Of a DNA stretch of 64,000 nucleotides, positions 43,758 to 55,236 are shown piece by piece. The stretch's first letter is position 1. Each line of letters begins with the position of its first letter. The DNA comes from Stomoxys calcitrans (lineage: Eukaryota; Arthropoda; Insecta; Diptera; Muscidae). The translations under genes and the position numbers were made by a program. The stretch lies in assembly GCF_963082655.1 (NCBI RefSeq), contig NC_081555.1:14973262-15037261 (forward strand), written 5' to 3'. The notes under the pieces are model-generated. The model saw only the letters and a program-made list of their open reading frames with translations, ran no database searches and was not told the DNA's origin.

Positions 43758-44832
43758 TTCTTATACCCTACACCATAGGATAGGGGTATACTAATTTCGT
43801 CATTCTGTTTGTAACGCCTTGAAATATGTGTCTGAAGCCCCATAAAGTATATATATATTCTTGATCGTCGTGGCATTTTAAGTCAAACTAGCCATGTATG
43901 TCCGTCCGTCTGTTTGTCGAAAGCACGCTAACTTTTGAAGGAATATAGCTAGTCGCTTGGAACTTTTCACAAATATTTACTTCCTATTAGTGTAGGTCGT
44001 TTGGTATCGTAAAAGGGCCAAATCGGTTCATGTTTTGATATAGCTGCCTTATAAACCGATCATGGGTCTTGACTTCTTTATCTTTCAGAAGGCGTAATTC
44101 TTCTCCGATTTGGCTGTAATTTTGCACGTAGTGTTTTGATATCCCTCCCAACAACAGCGCTAAGTATATTCCAAATCGGTTGATAAACTGATATAGCTGC
44201 CATATAAACCGATTTTGAGTCTTGACTTCTTTAGCTTTCAGAAGGCGCAATTCTTATCCGATGTAATTTTGCACGAGGTGTGTTGGTATCACTTCCAACA
44301 TTTGTGCGAAGTATGGTCCAAATCGGTCTATAACCTGATATAGCTGCCATATAAACCGATCTGGGATCTTGACTTCTTGAGCCGCTAGAGGGCGCAATTT
44401 CCGTCCGATTTGGCTAAAATTTTGCATGAGGTGTTTTGATTTGACTTCCAAAAACTGTGATGAGTATGGCGCAAATCGGTACATAACCTGATATTGCTGC
44501 CATATAAACCAATCTGGGACCTTGATTTCTTGAGCCTCTAGAGAGAACAATTTTCATCGGAACTAAGGACAAATTTTGTACAACGACTTCTCCCATGGCC
44601 TTCAACATACGTGTGCAATATCGACCTATAGCTAGATACAGCTTCCGAACCGATCTCCCGATTTTGCTTTTTAAGCCGTTACAAAGCGCAATTCTTATCC
44701 GAATGGACTGAAATATTACACAATGACTTCCACAATGTTCAGCATACAATTCATTTATGGTCCGAATCGATCCATGGTGGAGGGTATATAAGATTTGGTC
44801 GGGCCGAACTTAGCACACTCTTATTTGTTTAT
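43758..44832 (+). mobile_element. HINE copy, nearly complete
   Basis: ATACCCTACACCATAGGATA, TAATTTCGTCATTCTGTTTG, AAAGTATATATATATTCTTG and GCCATGTATGTCCGTCCGTC: the 5' region closest to Drosophila INE-1 in this window. Then GCTAACTTTTGAAGGAATAT, about five core units, and the 3' end GGTGGAGGGTATATAAGATT, TTGGTCGGGCCGAAC (mutated hairpin) and TTAGCACACTCTTATTTGTT. Confidence 0.87.
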
Positions 44833-44954
44833 ATTTAATATTTGTTTCTTGAGTTTCCCCCCTTTTCAAATGGCAAAATTCTTAGCAACGAATTGGGTAA
44901 TCATGTGAAACTGATTACCCTTCTATGCTATTCAACTTTTCGTCATAATTGCCA

Positions 44955-45072
44955 GAGTTTAAGCTTTTCAATTTGCCCTAGAAGGTAAAAATCTATGAAA
45001 TACTTTGTGCGTTATGGCCGTTTCTTTAAAACAACTCTATAATTAATATAAATCATACGCTCCCAAGGTCCA
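44955..45072 (+). repeat. ATCATACGC-family ~110-bp repeat
   Basis: AAGCTTTTCAATTTGCCCTA, GGCCGTTTCTTTAAAACAAC, ATTAATATAAATCATACGCT. Confidence 0.8.
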
Positions 45073-46440
45073 TATACTATGTACCAGTTTCCCTAATGCT
45101 ATGGCACAGTATTTAAAAATAAAATTTTGTTTTCCTTTGGAAAATATTATACTTTTCGTGTTAAATTATTTAGTTCTTTAAATATTTACTAGAGCTGGAC
45201 AATTTTAAGCATACTTGGGGACTTTTAGCTGATTCATTTCGATTCAGCTATTATGTATTTATCCTGTATAGAAATAAAATTTTTGTTGCTTAGTTTCCTT
45301 CCCCTCCACGAACCAATCATGTAGCAGTAAATATTGGCAAACAAATTTTTTATTATCTATCCCTTGTTCATATTAATTCCCTGAGGCTTTAGGCAAACAA
45401 AACCCGCCCGATAATATTTTAATGCTTTCATAAATCATTATTTGTTTAAAAATGAAACAAATATAAAAACAACTGTATTCCCTAACAGGGTATTGGGGCA
45501 GATAAAAAGCATTTAAAACAGGGGGTTAACACTTTTTGCTAATAACAACATGTGTTACATACAGACAATTTAAAAACAAATAAAAATAATAAATTTATGA
45601 AAAAAACACACACATTTTCCTGCACACTTATGACACTATGCTACATATTTGTAGCAAATCATATGTGTTATAAGCAAATTGCTAACATGCCACCGCTTTT
45701 TGTGGCGCCTTAGTTGCCTTGCCCTTATAATTTTTCCCCACCCACAACACTACTTGCAAAGATACTAAAGCAAATATTTGCCAGAGAAGAGTATCACTTT
45801 TTTTATTGAATTGAAATTAAAATAAAAAATAATATTATCACTTTTCCATATGTGGCCATAAACGGAAAATGAACATTTATATTGCAAACATATTTTTTAA
45901 GCACATTTTTTTTATTTACACAAAAGAACTAACATGTGTTTATTTTAATGGAAATATTAAAGATTTTAATAATGCATCAACACTTGGCTGAAACAAATAT
46001 ATAAAACAGGGGCAATCATATAAAAAAAATTCATAAAAATGTCCATTTAGCAAACGGAAGCGTAAATGACCAACTTTATTTGATTAATGTGTGGAAATGA
46101 CATGCATAGAAAAAATCCATATACGCTGCAATATGAAGCTTTGAGTTTGTCATTGCTAGTCTGTAAATGGCAGTTTGTTATTAAAATAAATTATCTGCAT
46201 AAGTATATATATTAAATAATGAATGCTTGGGGCTGCAATTCAATAATCCGTACCATGGTATACATCAATGATATTAAATTTTGTATAAAAAAAAAAACGT
46301 AAAAAAGATGTGCGCATCAATGCTTCGTTTTGCTAAGAGGCTTATGGTTTAAGATGGCATTAAAATGCAGATTTCGATATAAGTAAGTTGTGTTTTATTT
46401 TAAAATGGGGTGATAAACAAAGAATTTGGGTGAAAAAAAA
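45073..46440. other. AT-rich spacer
   Basis: No gene or transposon recognised. A core in reverse orientation (GCGTATGATTAATA) lies at 46,454, just after it. Confidence 0.5.
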
Positions 46441-46582
46441 TTTTAACCAGGCTGCGTATGATTAATATTTTTTTTAGTAAAACAATACAGAAAGTGGTAG
46501 GAAAATTAAAACACAAAGTTTGGCTTAAATAACAATGACGCCGTATCGTTAAGGAATAAATTCCAAAAAAATTTAATAATAA

Positions 46583-46885
46583 TAGCGCAGAAGTTAGCAT
46601 TTCCGCCTATGACGCTGAACGCCTGGGTTCGAATCCTGGCGAGACCATCAGAAAAAATTTTCAGCGGTGGCCTTCCCCTCCTAATGCTGGCAACATTTGT
46701 GAGGTACTTTGCCATGTAAAACTTCTCTCCAAAGAGGTGTCGCACTGCAGCATGCAGTTCGGACTCGGCTATAAAAAAGAGGTCCCTTATCATTGAGCTT
46801 AAACTTGAATCGAATTGCACTCATTGAAATGTGAAAAGTTTGTCCCTGTTCCATAGTGGAATGTTCATGGGCAAAATATGTATTT
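46583..46885 (+). mobile_element. tRNA-derived SINE, best-preserved copy
   Basis: Box A TAGCGCAGAAG (46,583-46,593) and a perfect box B GGTTCGAATCC (46,626-46,636) lie 33 bp apart, as in a tRNA gene. The body has CCTAATGCTGGCAACATTTG, GTTCGGACTCGGCTATAAAA, TATCATTGAGCTTAAACTTG and the end GGAATGTTCATGGGCAAAAT. It contains no cloverleaf of a functional tRNA beyond the head. This copy is the reference for the family in the window. Confidence 0.9.
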
Positions 46886-47214
46886 TTGGTTGTCAATAGG
46901 GGAAACAACATTAAACCCATAGGTCGTATGATTGTTAATAATTCTTAAAAATTTTAAATATCAAATCTTCATTACAATAAAACATTTTGGGAATTTTTCT
47001 AAACTTCTGATATTGTTGAAATAATACTCTTCTCCGATTCTCTACTAACATTAAAACTGCTTCTTGTCCCATATTGCGTATGATTATCAATAATTTTTTA
47101 AATATACAAAATATGAACTTTACTTTTTCTTAATATTGAACTCTCAAATATTGAACTTTTCCAATAAAAAATTCTTCTATATTTTTCATCAATCATCATT
47201 GCCACAATCTTAGC

Positions 47215-47325
47215 TTTGCGCATGGCCCAATAAAGTAAATATCAATGAGATATTTCTTAAGTTATGGCAGTTTTTCTTTAACAGCTGCTCAATTTATATA
47301 AATCATACGCAACCATGTTCTATAT
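47215..47325 (+). repeat. ATCATACGC-family ~110-bp repeat
   Basis: Reads AWPNKVNINEIFLKLWQFFF then NSCSIYINHTQP without a stop in one frame. DNA: GAGATATTTCTTAAGTTATG, TTTATATAAATCATACGCAA. Confidence 0.78.
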
Positions 47326-47519
47326 GCTATATACGCTTTGAGCATTAGTTGTGGGTAATTTTGTGACATTTGTTTTCAGCCTTCCGAAATGGTCTTCCAT
47401 GGTCCAGCTGAGACTCTTAACTCACCGATAGAAGACATCAGAGATGGATTTGACTATACCGCAGTTGTCCAAAGAGCGAAATACCTACCCTAGTCTTTGA
47501 GAGAGAAGTTTCGTAGAAT

Positions 47520-47865
47520 CTTAGCTTTTCAAAATGCCCTAAAACGTAGAAATATGTTCCATACTTACTGAGTTATGATAGTTTTTCCAAAACAACACCT
47601 TAATTATTGGGTTGCCCAAAAAGTAATTGCGGATTTTTCATATAGTAGGCGTTGACAAATTTTTTCACAGCTTGTGACTCTGTAAATGCATTCTTTCTTC
47701 TGTCAGTTATCAGCTGTTACTTTTAGTTTGCTTTAGAAAAAAAAAGTGTAAAAAAAGTATATTTGATTAAAGTTCATTCTAAGTTTTATTAAAAATGCAT
47801 TTACTTTCTTTTAAAAAATCCGCAATTACTTTTTGGGCAACCCAAGAATATAAATTATACGCAAC
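47520..47865 (+). repeat. ATCATACGC-family repeat split by a MITE
   Basis: TTTTCAAAATGCCCTAAAAC and TTTTTCCAAAACAACACCTT precede the MITE (47,607-47,845); AATATAAATTATACGCAACC follows it. The motif here is mutated (ATTATACGC). Confidence 0.8.
47607..47845 (+). mobile_element. mariner-derived MITE, copy D
   Basis: TTGGGTTGCCCAAAAAGTAA to TACTTTTTGGGCAACCCAA, with TA at 47,605-47,606. The right target copy is mutated (GA). It contains the TTGACAAATTTTTTCACAGC / TGTGACTCTGTAAATGC segment that copy A lacks. Confidence 0.92.
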
Positions 47866-48069
47866 CATGGTCCTTACATTATTTGCCTATTTACCAGAAG
47901 TTACGGTAAAAATTTCGTACAAATTTGAATGGAAAAATATTTGCGGAATTTTTAAACTTTTCCAAACAGATAAGCACGCCCAAATCCTTTTCAAACAATT
48001 AAGTAAAAAAATAAGAAATTTGGTTTCACCCTCAAATATTAAACTTTTCAATTAACAAATCCATAAATG

Positions 48070-48910
48070 TTTATACCCACCACCACAGGATAGGGAGCAT
48101 ATTGATTTAGTGATTCAGTTTGCAATACATGGAAATATCCAATTTTCTGATCGTAGTAAAATTCTTAAACGATTTAACGATGTCCGTGTGTCTGTTCGTC
48201 TGGTAGTCTTTCTGTTATAATCACACCACGTCATTCAAAAATTGAGATATTGAGCTGACATTTGGCACAGATTCATATTTTTGCTACACGCAGTTTAAGT
48301 TACTCAACTGGACAAATCGGACCATATATGGGTAAAGCTGCCATATAGACCTATCTGCCGATTTAGGGTCTAAAGCCCATAGAAGCCGCATTTGTTTTCC
48401 GATTACGCAGAATTTAGAAACAGTGCGTTGTTTTAAGCCTCCCATTATGCGACCCGAATATGGACCAGATCGCCATATATACCGATCTGCCGACATAGAA
48501 TCTAAAGCCCGTAAAAAAAATGTATTATGCGATTACGCTGAAATTAGAAACAATGGGGTTTTTAAAGCATCCCGTCATTGGAATTAAATATTGTCCATAT
48601 CGGACTCTGTTAAAATGTAGCTGACATATAGACCAATCCGATCTTAAGCCCATAAAAATCCGAATTATGTGCCAAATTTACTGAAACGGAGACTTTTGAG
48701 ACTTGTATACGAATTCTCGGCACCTGAATCATAAATAATCCAGACCAACCCATATCTTTACATAGCTATGGGTACATTTTAGTTTGTATTTGAATTATTT
48801 TGGTCTCAGGAAGTTATTGGTAAGTCATAAGATAGGGGTTTTGGCAAATTTTCAGCCAAATCAGGTGAAAATTGAGGCTTCTAAGGGCTGAAGAAGTGAA
48901 TTCAGGAATG
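48070..48910 (+). mobile_element. HINE-related copy (third subfamily)
   Basis: ATACCCACCACCACAGGATA, TCCGTGTGTCTGTTCGTCTG, then core units with CATATAGACCTATCTGCCGA and GCCTCCCATTATGCGAC. The 3' end is not visible; 48,815-48,905 is a core piece in the opposite orientation. Confidence 0.72.
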
Positions 48911-48989
48911 GTTATCCAAAGTTCTTCACTCAAATATTCAACTTTTAAATAACAAAACCATTTTTGACTTTTGCAAATCATCTTCGATA

Positions 48990-49105
48990 GAATATCAGCT
49001 TTCCCAAATGCCCTAGAAAATACACATCTATAGCATATTGCCAGAGTTATGACTGTTCTTCCCAAACAACTACTAAATTAATATAAATCATACGCAACCA
49101 TGGTC
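48990..49105 (+). repeat. ATCATACGC-family ~110-bp repeat
   Basis: TATCAGCTTTCCCAAATGCC, TTCTTCCCAAACAACTACTA, ATATAAATCATACGCAACCA. Confidence 0.8.
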
Positions 49106-49920
49106 TAAATATGATTTAACCATTAAACAGAAGTTAAGGTACATTTTGTTTAATTTTTAACGCAAATATTCTTCTCAGACTTGCTACACTTTTCCCAACG
49201 CTTAAGGCCTTAATCAATATGCCTATTATAATCCATTACTCGCTGGAAAAACCACTATAACCACAAAAAATGTTTTGCTTAAATTAACATTCAGATTGAT
49301 GCCTACCTAACATTTACACCGATGGCTATCATATTTTATACAAATGACACATTTGATTAAAAATATAAAAAAGTACATAAAATAAATCTAATTGACATGT
49401 TTCATTAGAACATATATGCATAAGCAAATAAATATCAATTATAATTAAATCTATATAACATAATTGAAATTTCATGCCATTGGCTATGAAACTATCAAAA
49501 AAAAAAACAACAATCATCAGAAAACCTAATTAAAATTGACATTTAGGTTTTTTTTATGGCATAATCTGTAACTTAATTTAGAGCAGATTATTAACACATT
49601 TATAAATAAAGAAACAAATTATAGAATTAAAATATTATGAAATGTGTGAGCATTTAAAAATGTGTTGGGATCCAGTACGACTTTATGAAGACCACCATTG
49701 TTGAAGTAAAATAGGGAATGTGGCTATTAGCCAAATTTTGAGATGATAGTCACTCATCTAAAACTCCTTGCATACACCTAAGATAGATGTTGATGGCCTT
49801 CGATGTTTACTTAATGTATAAATATGTCTAAATGCTTACTAGAGTCTTTAGTAAAGACGTAGATTAAACTTTTCTACTTATAAATGTATATGCCATTTTC
49901 ATTCGACAACTTTATCTGAT
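49106..49920. other. AT-rich spacer
   Basis: No gene or repeat recognised. Confidence 0.5.
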
Positions 49921-49924
49921 AATA

Positions 49925-50035
49925 AGCTTTCCAAAATGCCCTATAACGTAAAACATCAATTATATATAACCAGTTTTATGCCATTTTTTTCTAAACAACT
50001 GTTCAATTAATATAAATCATACGCTCCCAAAGCCC
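49925..50035 (+). repeat. ATCATACGC-family ~110-bp repeat
   Basis: ATAAGCTTTCCAAAATGCCC, TTTTTTTCTAAACAACTGTT, TTAATATAAATCATACGCTC. Cores also at 50,375 (reverse) and 50,408. Confidence 0.8.
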
Positions 50036-51311
50036 ACTTAATATTTAACTATTTTTTAATTGGTTTACACCATCATAAAAAATTTAAATGAAAATATCAA
50101 AAAAATACTTTAAATCCAAATGGCATAAATTTAAATAATTTTAAATTTTTTAGTATATTCTATTAGTCTTTATCGCCCATTTTTTGTTTCGACAAATAAA
50201 AATAAAGTGCTTTTATAATTCCATAATAACCATTCATTCATCTGTTGCATAGATTTTATTTTAAACATTTACACATTCATTGAACATAAATTGAAAAGAA
50301 TTCATAGATTTTTTGGGTTTTTGTTTATCTTTTTGTTCTAACACTCATGCAAGTCATTGATTTTGAACATGAGGACGTATGATCGATATTCATTAAAATT
50401 AAAATAAATCATACGCCATGCCATACACAAAGTGATTGACAGCGTAATGGCATAGAAATATTAACAAAAAACAAAAAGTACTATAAAAAATTTAAATGTT
50501 AGTGTTTTTAATTGAAAAACAGGTATAAATTCAATAATAAATGTAATAATGTCTTTTAGATACCCATCACCTCGGGTATATATGTTAACCACCTTTCGTC
50601 AAAATCCGGTGAAAAACGCAGAATTTTTGCAGGTATAGCAGCTATATTGAATTATGGTCCGATTTTAACCAAATTTTTGCACGGACATTGAATGGTCTAA
50701 TTAATACAAGTCACTCTCAAATTTTGCAGAACAAAATATTGGTCTTTTTGGTAGCTATATCCAAATATCGACCGGAAAGGATATCGAATGTCAAAATATG
50801 TCACTATGTCAAAATTCAGCGAAATCGGATAATAAAAGCGTCTATTACGGGGCCAAGACTTTAAATCGCGAGAACGGCCTATATGGCAGCTATATCTAAA
50901 TCTGGACCGATCTGGGCAAAATTAAAAAATGATATCCAAGGGCCTTACATAACTCACTGCCTCGAATTTCAACAAAGTCGGACAATAAATGAGCCTTTTA
51001 TGGCCCCAAAACCTTAAATCGAGAGATCGATCCATATGGCAGCTATATCCAAATCTTGACCGATCTGAACCTATTTTAAAAGAATATGTAGAAGGGCCTA
51101 ACACAACTCACTGTCCCAAGTTTCAACGAAATCTGACAACAAATGCGCATTTTATGGGCCCAAGACTTTAAATCGAAAGATCGGTGTATAAGGCAGCTAT
51201 ATCCAAATCTAGGCCGATCTGGGCCAAATTAAAAATGGATGTCGAGTGACCTAACACAACTCATTGTCCCAAGGTTAGGCTAGGTTAGGTTGAATGGGTT
51301 GCCCACCAATG

Positions 51312-51426
51312 GTGAGCTAACTCGGTGGCCAGTTTGGCCCATTGTGATACCCTAGAGAGAAAGGTTTCTCTTCCCTTTCTCTCTAGGGTACCACAACGGG
51401 CCAAACTGGCCACCGAGTGAACTCAC
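51312..51426. repeat. Large imperfect hairpin in the LINE 3' region
   Basis: Arms of about 53 bp (GTGAGCTAACTCGGTGGCCA ... CCTAGAGAGAAAGG and CCTTTCTCTCTAGG ... TGGCCACCGAGTGAACTCAC) differ at only a few positions and surround a ~9-base loop. Confidence 0.93.
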
Positions 51427-51942
51427 GTGACAAAGTGAGACCTCGGACTAGAGGTTATACACGAATAAAAAGAAGAAGACAGGAGGAGTGGAGAACCCGA
51501 GCGGTGGGTGAATCCCTACGCAAGCACGTATTTGCCAACGCCGGAGCTTGTGGCACCCCCCAACGGAACCATCCTGTTCCCTCAAAAAAAATTTAGGAGA
51601 CATACCAGAGGTACGTTCGCAAGTTCACCCAGATCACAGAAGAAACGGCTCCCCAGAAAGGAAAGCCTACGTCTCTGCAGACCCGGACAGGAACACAGCA
51701 AGTGCTTAATTGTCTCCTCCTCATCCTCATCGAGGCAACTCCTACAGAAGTCATTGCGCGGTATCCCCATGCTCGTCACCATGCAGCCTATGGCACAGTG
51801 TCCGGTTATGACCCCTGTCAAGGTACTCATCAACCTCTTATCGAACGCCAGCAACTCCCTCGTCCTCCTTCGGCTGATGACTAGCCATAGCGCCTTCGTA
51901 GTCCGGCAACCATCCACCGAGTCCCACCTCGCCACCGACGTC

Positions 51943-52225
51943 GCCCACGATGTGACGCTGACATGGGTTCCTGGGCATGAGGGATTCCAGAGAATTAGAA
52001 GGCGGACGAGTGCGCAAAGAGGGGTTCGTCTGCGTCGTGAGAACCAGTCATTGGTCTCGATTGGCCATCCCAACTACTGTGTTCAGTAGCTCGATAAATG
52101 GCACGTAGGCAAGACCGATGACTGGTCCGCCCGGCGCAGACGAACCCCTCTGGCGCACTCTTCCGTCCTCCTATTCCATGGAGTCCCTCATGCTCCGAAA
52201 CCCATGTCAGCGTCACATCGTGGGC
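51943..52225. repeat. Inverted duplication (~115-bp arms) within the LINE RNase H region
   Basis: GCCCACGATGTGACGCTGAC ... ACCAGTCATTGGTCT (51,943-52,057) is mirrored by AGACCGATGACTGGT ... GTCAGCGTCACATCGTGGGC (52,112-52,225). It therefore encodes the VTLTWV.GHEG block on both strands. Confidence 0.9.
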
Positions 52226-53589
52226 CCGGAGCCTATCCAGGGATTCCAAACAATCCTCCACGCATCTCGACCCTAAGACCTTGAGGGCCGCCATACTGTC
52301 CACATAAATCCTGAGTTTCGAGGACGGTAAGTCCCTTACCAAAATTTCTCTTGCGGCCACTGCAATGGCAGAGACCTCTGCCTTAAAGACCGTACATTCA
52401 TCCAGCAGTTTCAGAGACATACTACAATAATATTGAGTGCATCAGAGTAGACCCCCAATCCAGTCGGTGACTCCATCCTGGAGCCATCGGTGTAGATCGA
52501 GGTCTCATCTTCCTCAAGTACACCATTCGCCCTCCATTCGTCCTTCACTCTAGTCGGCACTGGTGCTAGGTAGTCGGAGATCCTCCTCAGTCTCCTCTCC
52601 GTATCCATAACACTCAGAATCGTGGGTCGCAACCATCCTTCTTTAGCATGCCGAGCTCCCTCAGCCTAAGCGCGACCCTGGCGGCACAGTTTCAAATATA
52701 GGCCCCAATAGGCATCACCTCCAGGCCTGCCTGCGGTGCAGATCTCAGCGCCCCTGTGATCCCGATGCAGGCCAGTCTCTGGACCTTCTCAAACTCCCTC
52801 GCACCCGTCCTCTTCCCTACGGCATTCCACCATACCAGTGCTCCATAGGCCAGTACTGGTCTCACGATGGCCGTATACATCCAATAAATCATCTTGGGAG
52901 TTACCCCCCACTTCCTACAGAACATCCTCCTGTAGGAGAAAAAGCGCACAGTGCCTTACGGCTTCTTTCCTCAGTGTTCCTTTTCCAGCACAGTTTCGAG
53001 TCTAGGACTATGCCTAGCTACTTCGCTTCCTTCGACAGCCGCAGGGTGACCCCATCCAAGGATGGGAGTCTGAACTCCGGTATCTTATATCTACGTGTGA
53101 AGAGCACCAGCAACGTTTTACCTGGGTTGGTCCTCAACCCATTTCTTATAGCCCATCGCGACAACCTCCTCAGTGACCCTTCCATGATCTCACTGATCGT
53201 CGACAGAAACTTGACTAGCAGCACGACGTCGTCCGCATAAGCGATAATCCTCGTGCCGTCCCCAACGAGATCCAACAGGATTTCATTAATCACGAGGTCA
53301 CTATCCCAAACTTCAGCAGGATCGGACAATAAATATGGCTTTTATGGGGCAAAGACCTTAAATCGGCAGATCGGTATATATGGGCTATATGGGCCTATAT
53401 GGAGGCTATATCAAAATAAACTCCGATATTCCCCATCTTCGAACTAAACCTGCCTATGGAGCAAAAAGGAACCTGTGCGAAGTTTCAGGTCAATATCTCT
53501 ATTTTTAAAGACTGTAGCTTGATTTCAACAGACAGACGGACGGACATGGCTAGATCGTCTGAGATTTTTACGACGATCAAGAATAGCTT

Positions 53590-53713
53590 ATTTAGCTTAC
53601 TTTCGAAAAAAAGTGTAAAAAAAAGTATATTTGATTAAAGTTCATTCTAAGTTTTATTGAAAATGCATTTACTTTCTTTTAAAAAAATTGCAATTACTTT
53701 TTGGGCAACCCAA
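53590..53713 (+). mobile_element. mariner-derived MITE, copy E, 5'-truncated
   Basis: Begins inside the family (TTTAGCTTACTTTCGAAAAA) and runs through GTTCATTCTAAGTTTTATTG to the right terminus TACTTTTTGGGCAACCCAA followed by TA. The left terminus is missing. Confidence 0.88.
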
Positions 53714-53889
53714 TATATACCTTATAGGGTTGAAAATTTATATTTCGATGTTTTGCAAGCGGAATGACAAAATTAATATACCCCCATCCTTCGGTGGTGG
53801 GTTTTAAGACCTACTAAACCAAATCGAAATGAATTTAATGCCAATGGTTTTGTTAAAAGCCATTTTAAGATGATATCAAATACTACTTC

Positions 53890-54135
53890 AACAATTATTG
53901 CCCATGAACATTCCACTAAGGAACAGGGGCAAACTTCTCACATATCAATGAGTGCAGGCCGATTAAAGTTTAAGCTCAATGATAGGGTGCCTCCTTTTTA
54001 TAGCCGAGTCCGAACGGCGTGCCTTAGTGCGACACCTCTTTGGAAGAAGAGAAAACCACCGCTGAACATTTTTCTGATGGTCCCGCCAGGATTCGAGCCC
54101 AGGCGTTCATCGTCCTAGGCGGTGGCTTCCAATAC
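53890..54135 (-). mobile_element. SINE copy, internally shortened
   Basis: TGCCCATGAACATTCCACTA, AACTTCTCACATATCAATGA, TTTTTATAGCCGAGTCCGAA, then box B (GGATTCGAGCCCAGG on the plus strand). Compared with the full copy, the AATGCTGGCAACATTTGTGA block is deleted. Confidence 0.85.
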
Positions 54136-54224
54136 CACTAGCCACCAACAAAATTCCAGAAATATAAGTTCCTTAACTCTTGCCTTTATTTTCTCTTATT
54201 GTTGAAAAGCAAAAATGAACTTCA

Positions 54225-54600
54225 CATACCAAATTTCTGCCAATTCGGACGAAAATTGGGCCTCTAAGAGCTCAAAAACTCAAACAGTTTATAAAGGGGC
54301 TGTATCTATTTATGGACCTATCTGAGAGAAATTCGATGCGGGTATTGAAGGATATAAACGAACTTCAGCTGCTAAAGTTTAGCCAAATCGGAAAAAATTG
54401 AGTCTTCTAAAGGCTCAATAAAAGAGCACTTTAATAGAAGCTACATCCTAATATGAACCAACATGGCCCATTTATATTCCCCAACGACCTACACAAATAC
54501 TTCTATAGAATAAGAACAATGACTTCTGTAGAATAAGAAGTATATGTGCAAAATTTCAAGTGGAAATCTTTACTCGTTTGATCTCTATCGTGATTTTAAC
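54225..54600 (-). mobile_element. HINE-related core fragment
   Basis: CCAATTCGGACGAAAATTGG, AGCCAAATCGGAAAAAATTG, AAGTATATGTGCAAAATTTC. It is followed by a reversed motif core, in an arrangement repeated at 55,845-56,225. Confidence 0.65.
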
Positions 54601-54604
54601 AAAT

Positions 54605-54810
54605 CATGGACCACAGAGCGTATGATTTATAATAATTAGTTAGTATCTCAAGGAAAAGTGCTGTAAAATTGTCAATTGGTAAGCGATTTTTAAGATTAAA
54701 AGTTTATTTGGTAGACAACATTAGGCAGCTTTAGCTCAGTATTAATAATTTATTAAGAATTGTAAGCTTCTACAACTAAGAAGTTAGGTCTGTCCGTCCT
54801 GCAGTTTGTC
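54605..54810 (-). repeat. ~200-bp unit beginning with the reversed motif
   Basis: GAGCGTATGATTTATAATAA, AAGTGCTGTAAAATTGTCAA, AAGCGATTTTTAAG, AGGTCTGTCCGTCCTGCAG. Related to 56,030-56,225, and inverted relative to 57,760-57,930 and 59,470-59,650. Confidence 0.75.
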
Positions 54811-55140
54811 CTAATTTATTTTTATGAAATAATACACCAAAAATTATATTTTAATGCAAAGCAAAGGGCAATTGATTAGCCTCAGTGGTTAGCATGTGCC
54901 CATATGACTCTCAATACATGGCTTCAAATCCTGGCGAGAACATCAGGAAATTTTTCATCCATGATTTTCCCCCTCCTTAAGCTAGCGACGCATTTGTGAG
55001 GTACTATGCCATGTAAAAACTTATCTAAAGGGTGATTTTTTTGAGGTTAGGATTTTCATGCATTAGTATTTGACAGATCACGTGGGATTTCAGACATGGT
55101 GTCAAAGAGAAAGATGCTCAGTATGCTTTGACATTTCATC

Positions 55141-55236
55141 ATGAATAGACTTACTAACGAGCAACGCTTGCAAATCATTGAATTTTATTACCAAAATCAG
55201 TGTTCGGTTCGAAATGTGTTCAAATTTTGACAAATT
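55141..55236 (+). pseudogene. Transposase N-terminus within the left arm
   Basis: From the ATG at 55,141: MNRLTNEQRLQIIEFYYQNQ then CSVRNVFKF and a stop (TGA, 55,228-55,230). This is the start of the transposase DNA-binding domain. The same start is encoded on the minus strand from the right arm (55,521 leftwards). Confidence 0.8.

Larger units (their letters stand above)
51273..53297 (-). mobile_element. LOA/I-like LINE, 5'-truncated, inserted in a HINE
   Basis: Minus strand order: RT palm IIAYADDVVLLV (intact YADD, about 53,240); the thumb region WGVTPKMIYWMYTAIVRPVL, AYGALVWWNAV; RNase H IYTDGSRMESPTGLGVYS, TVFKAEVSAIAVAAREIL, IYVDSMAALKVLG and VTLTWVSEHEG; then the tail TGHCAIGCMVTSMGIPRNDF, CRSCLDEDEEETIKHLLCSC. 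Frames are split by shifts and by an inverted duplication at 51,943-52,225. The 3' end is at the left and finishes with CCTAACCTAGCCTAAC. RNase H plus the Cys/His tail favours the I/LOA group. The catalytic motifs are better preserved than in the other LINEs here. Confidence 0.85.
50565..53803 (-). mobile_element. HINE-related copy holding a nested LINE and a truncated MITE
   Basis: Left part 50,565-51,272 is core in minus orientation (ATATGGCAGCTATATCCAAA, GACCGATCTGGGC, CCTAACACAACTCACTGTCC). It resumes at 53,298 (CTATCCCAAACTTCAGCAGG) and ends in the 5' block at 53,750-53,803 (TTTTGCAAGCGGAATGACAA, AATATACCCCCATCCTTCGG). The join CATTGTCCCAA / CACTATCCCAA around the LINE may be a diverged target-site duplication. 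Confidence 0.8.
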
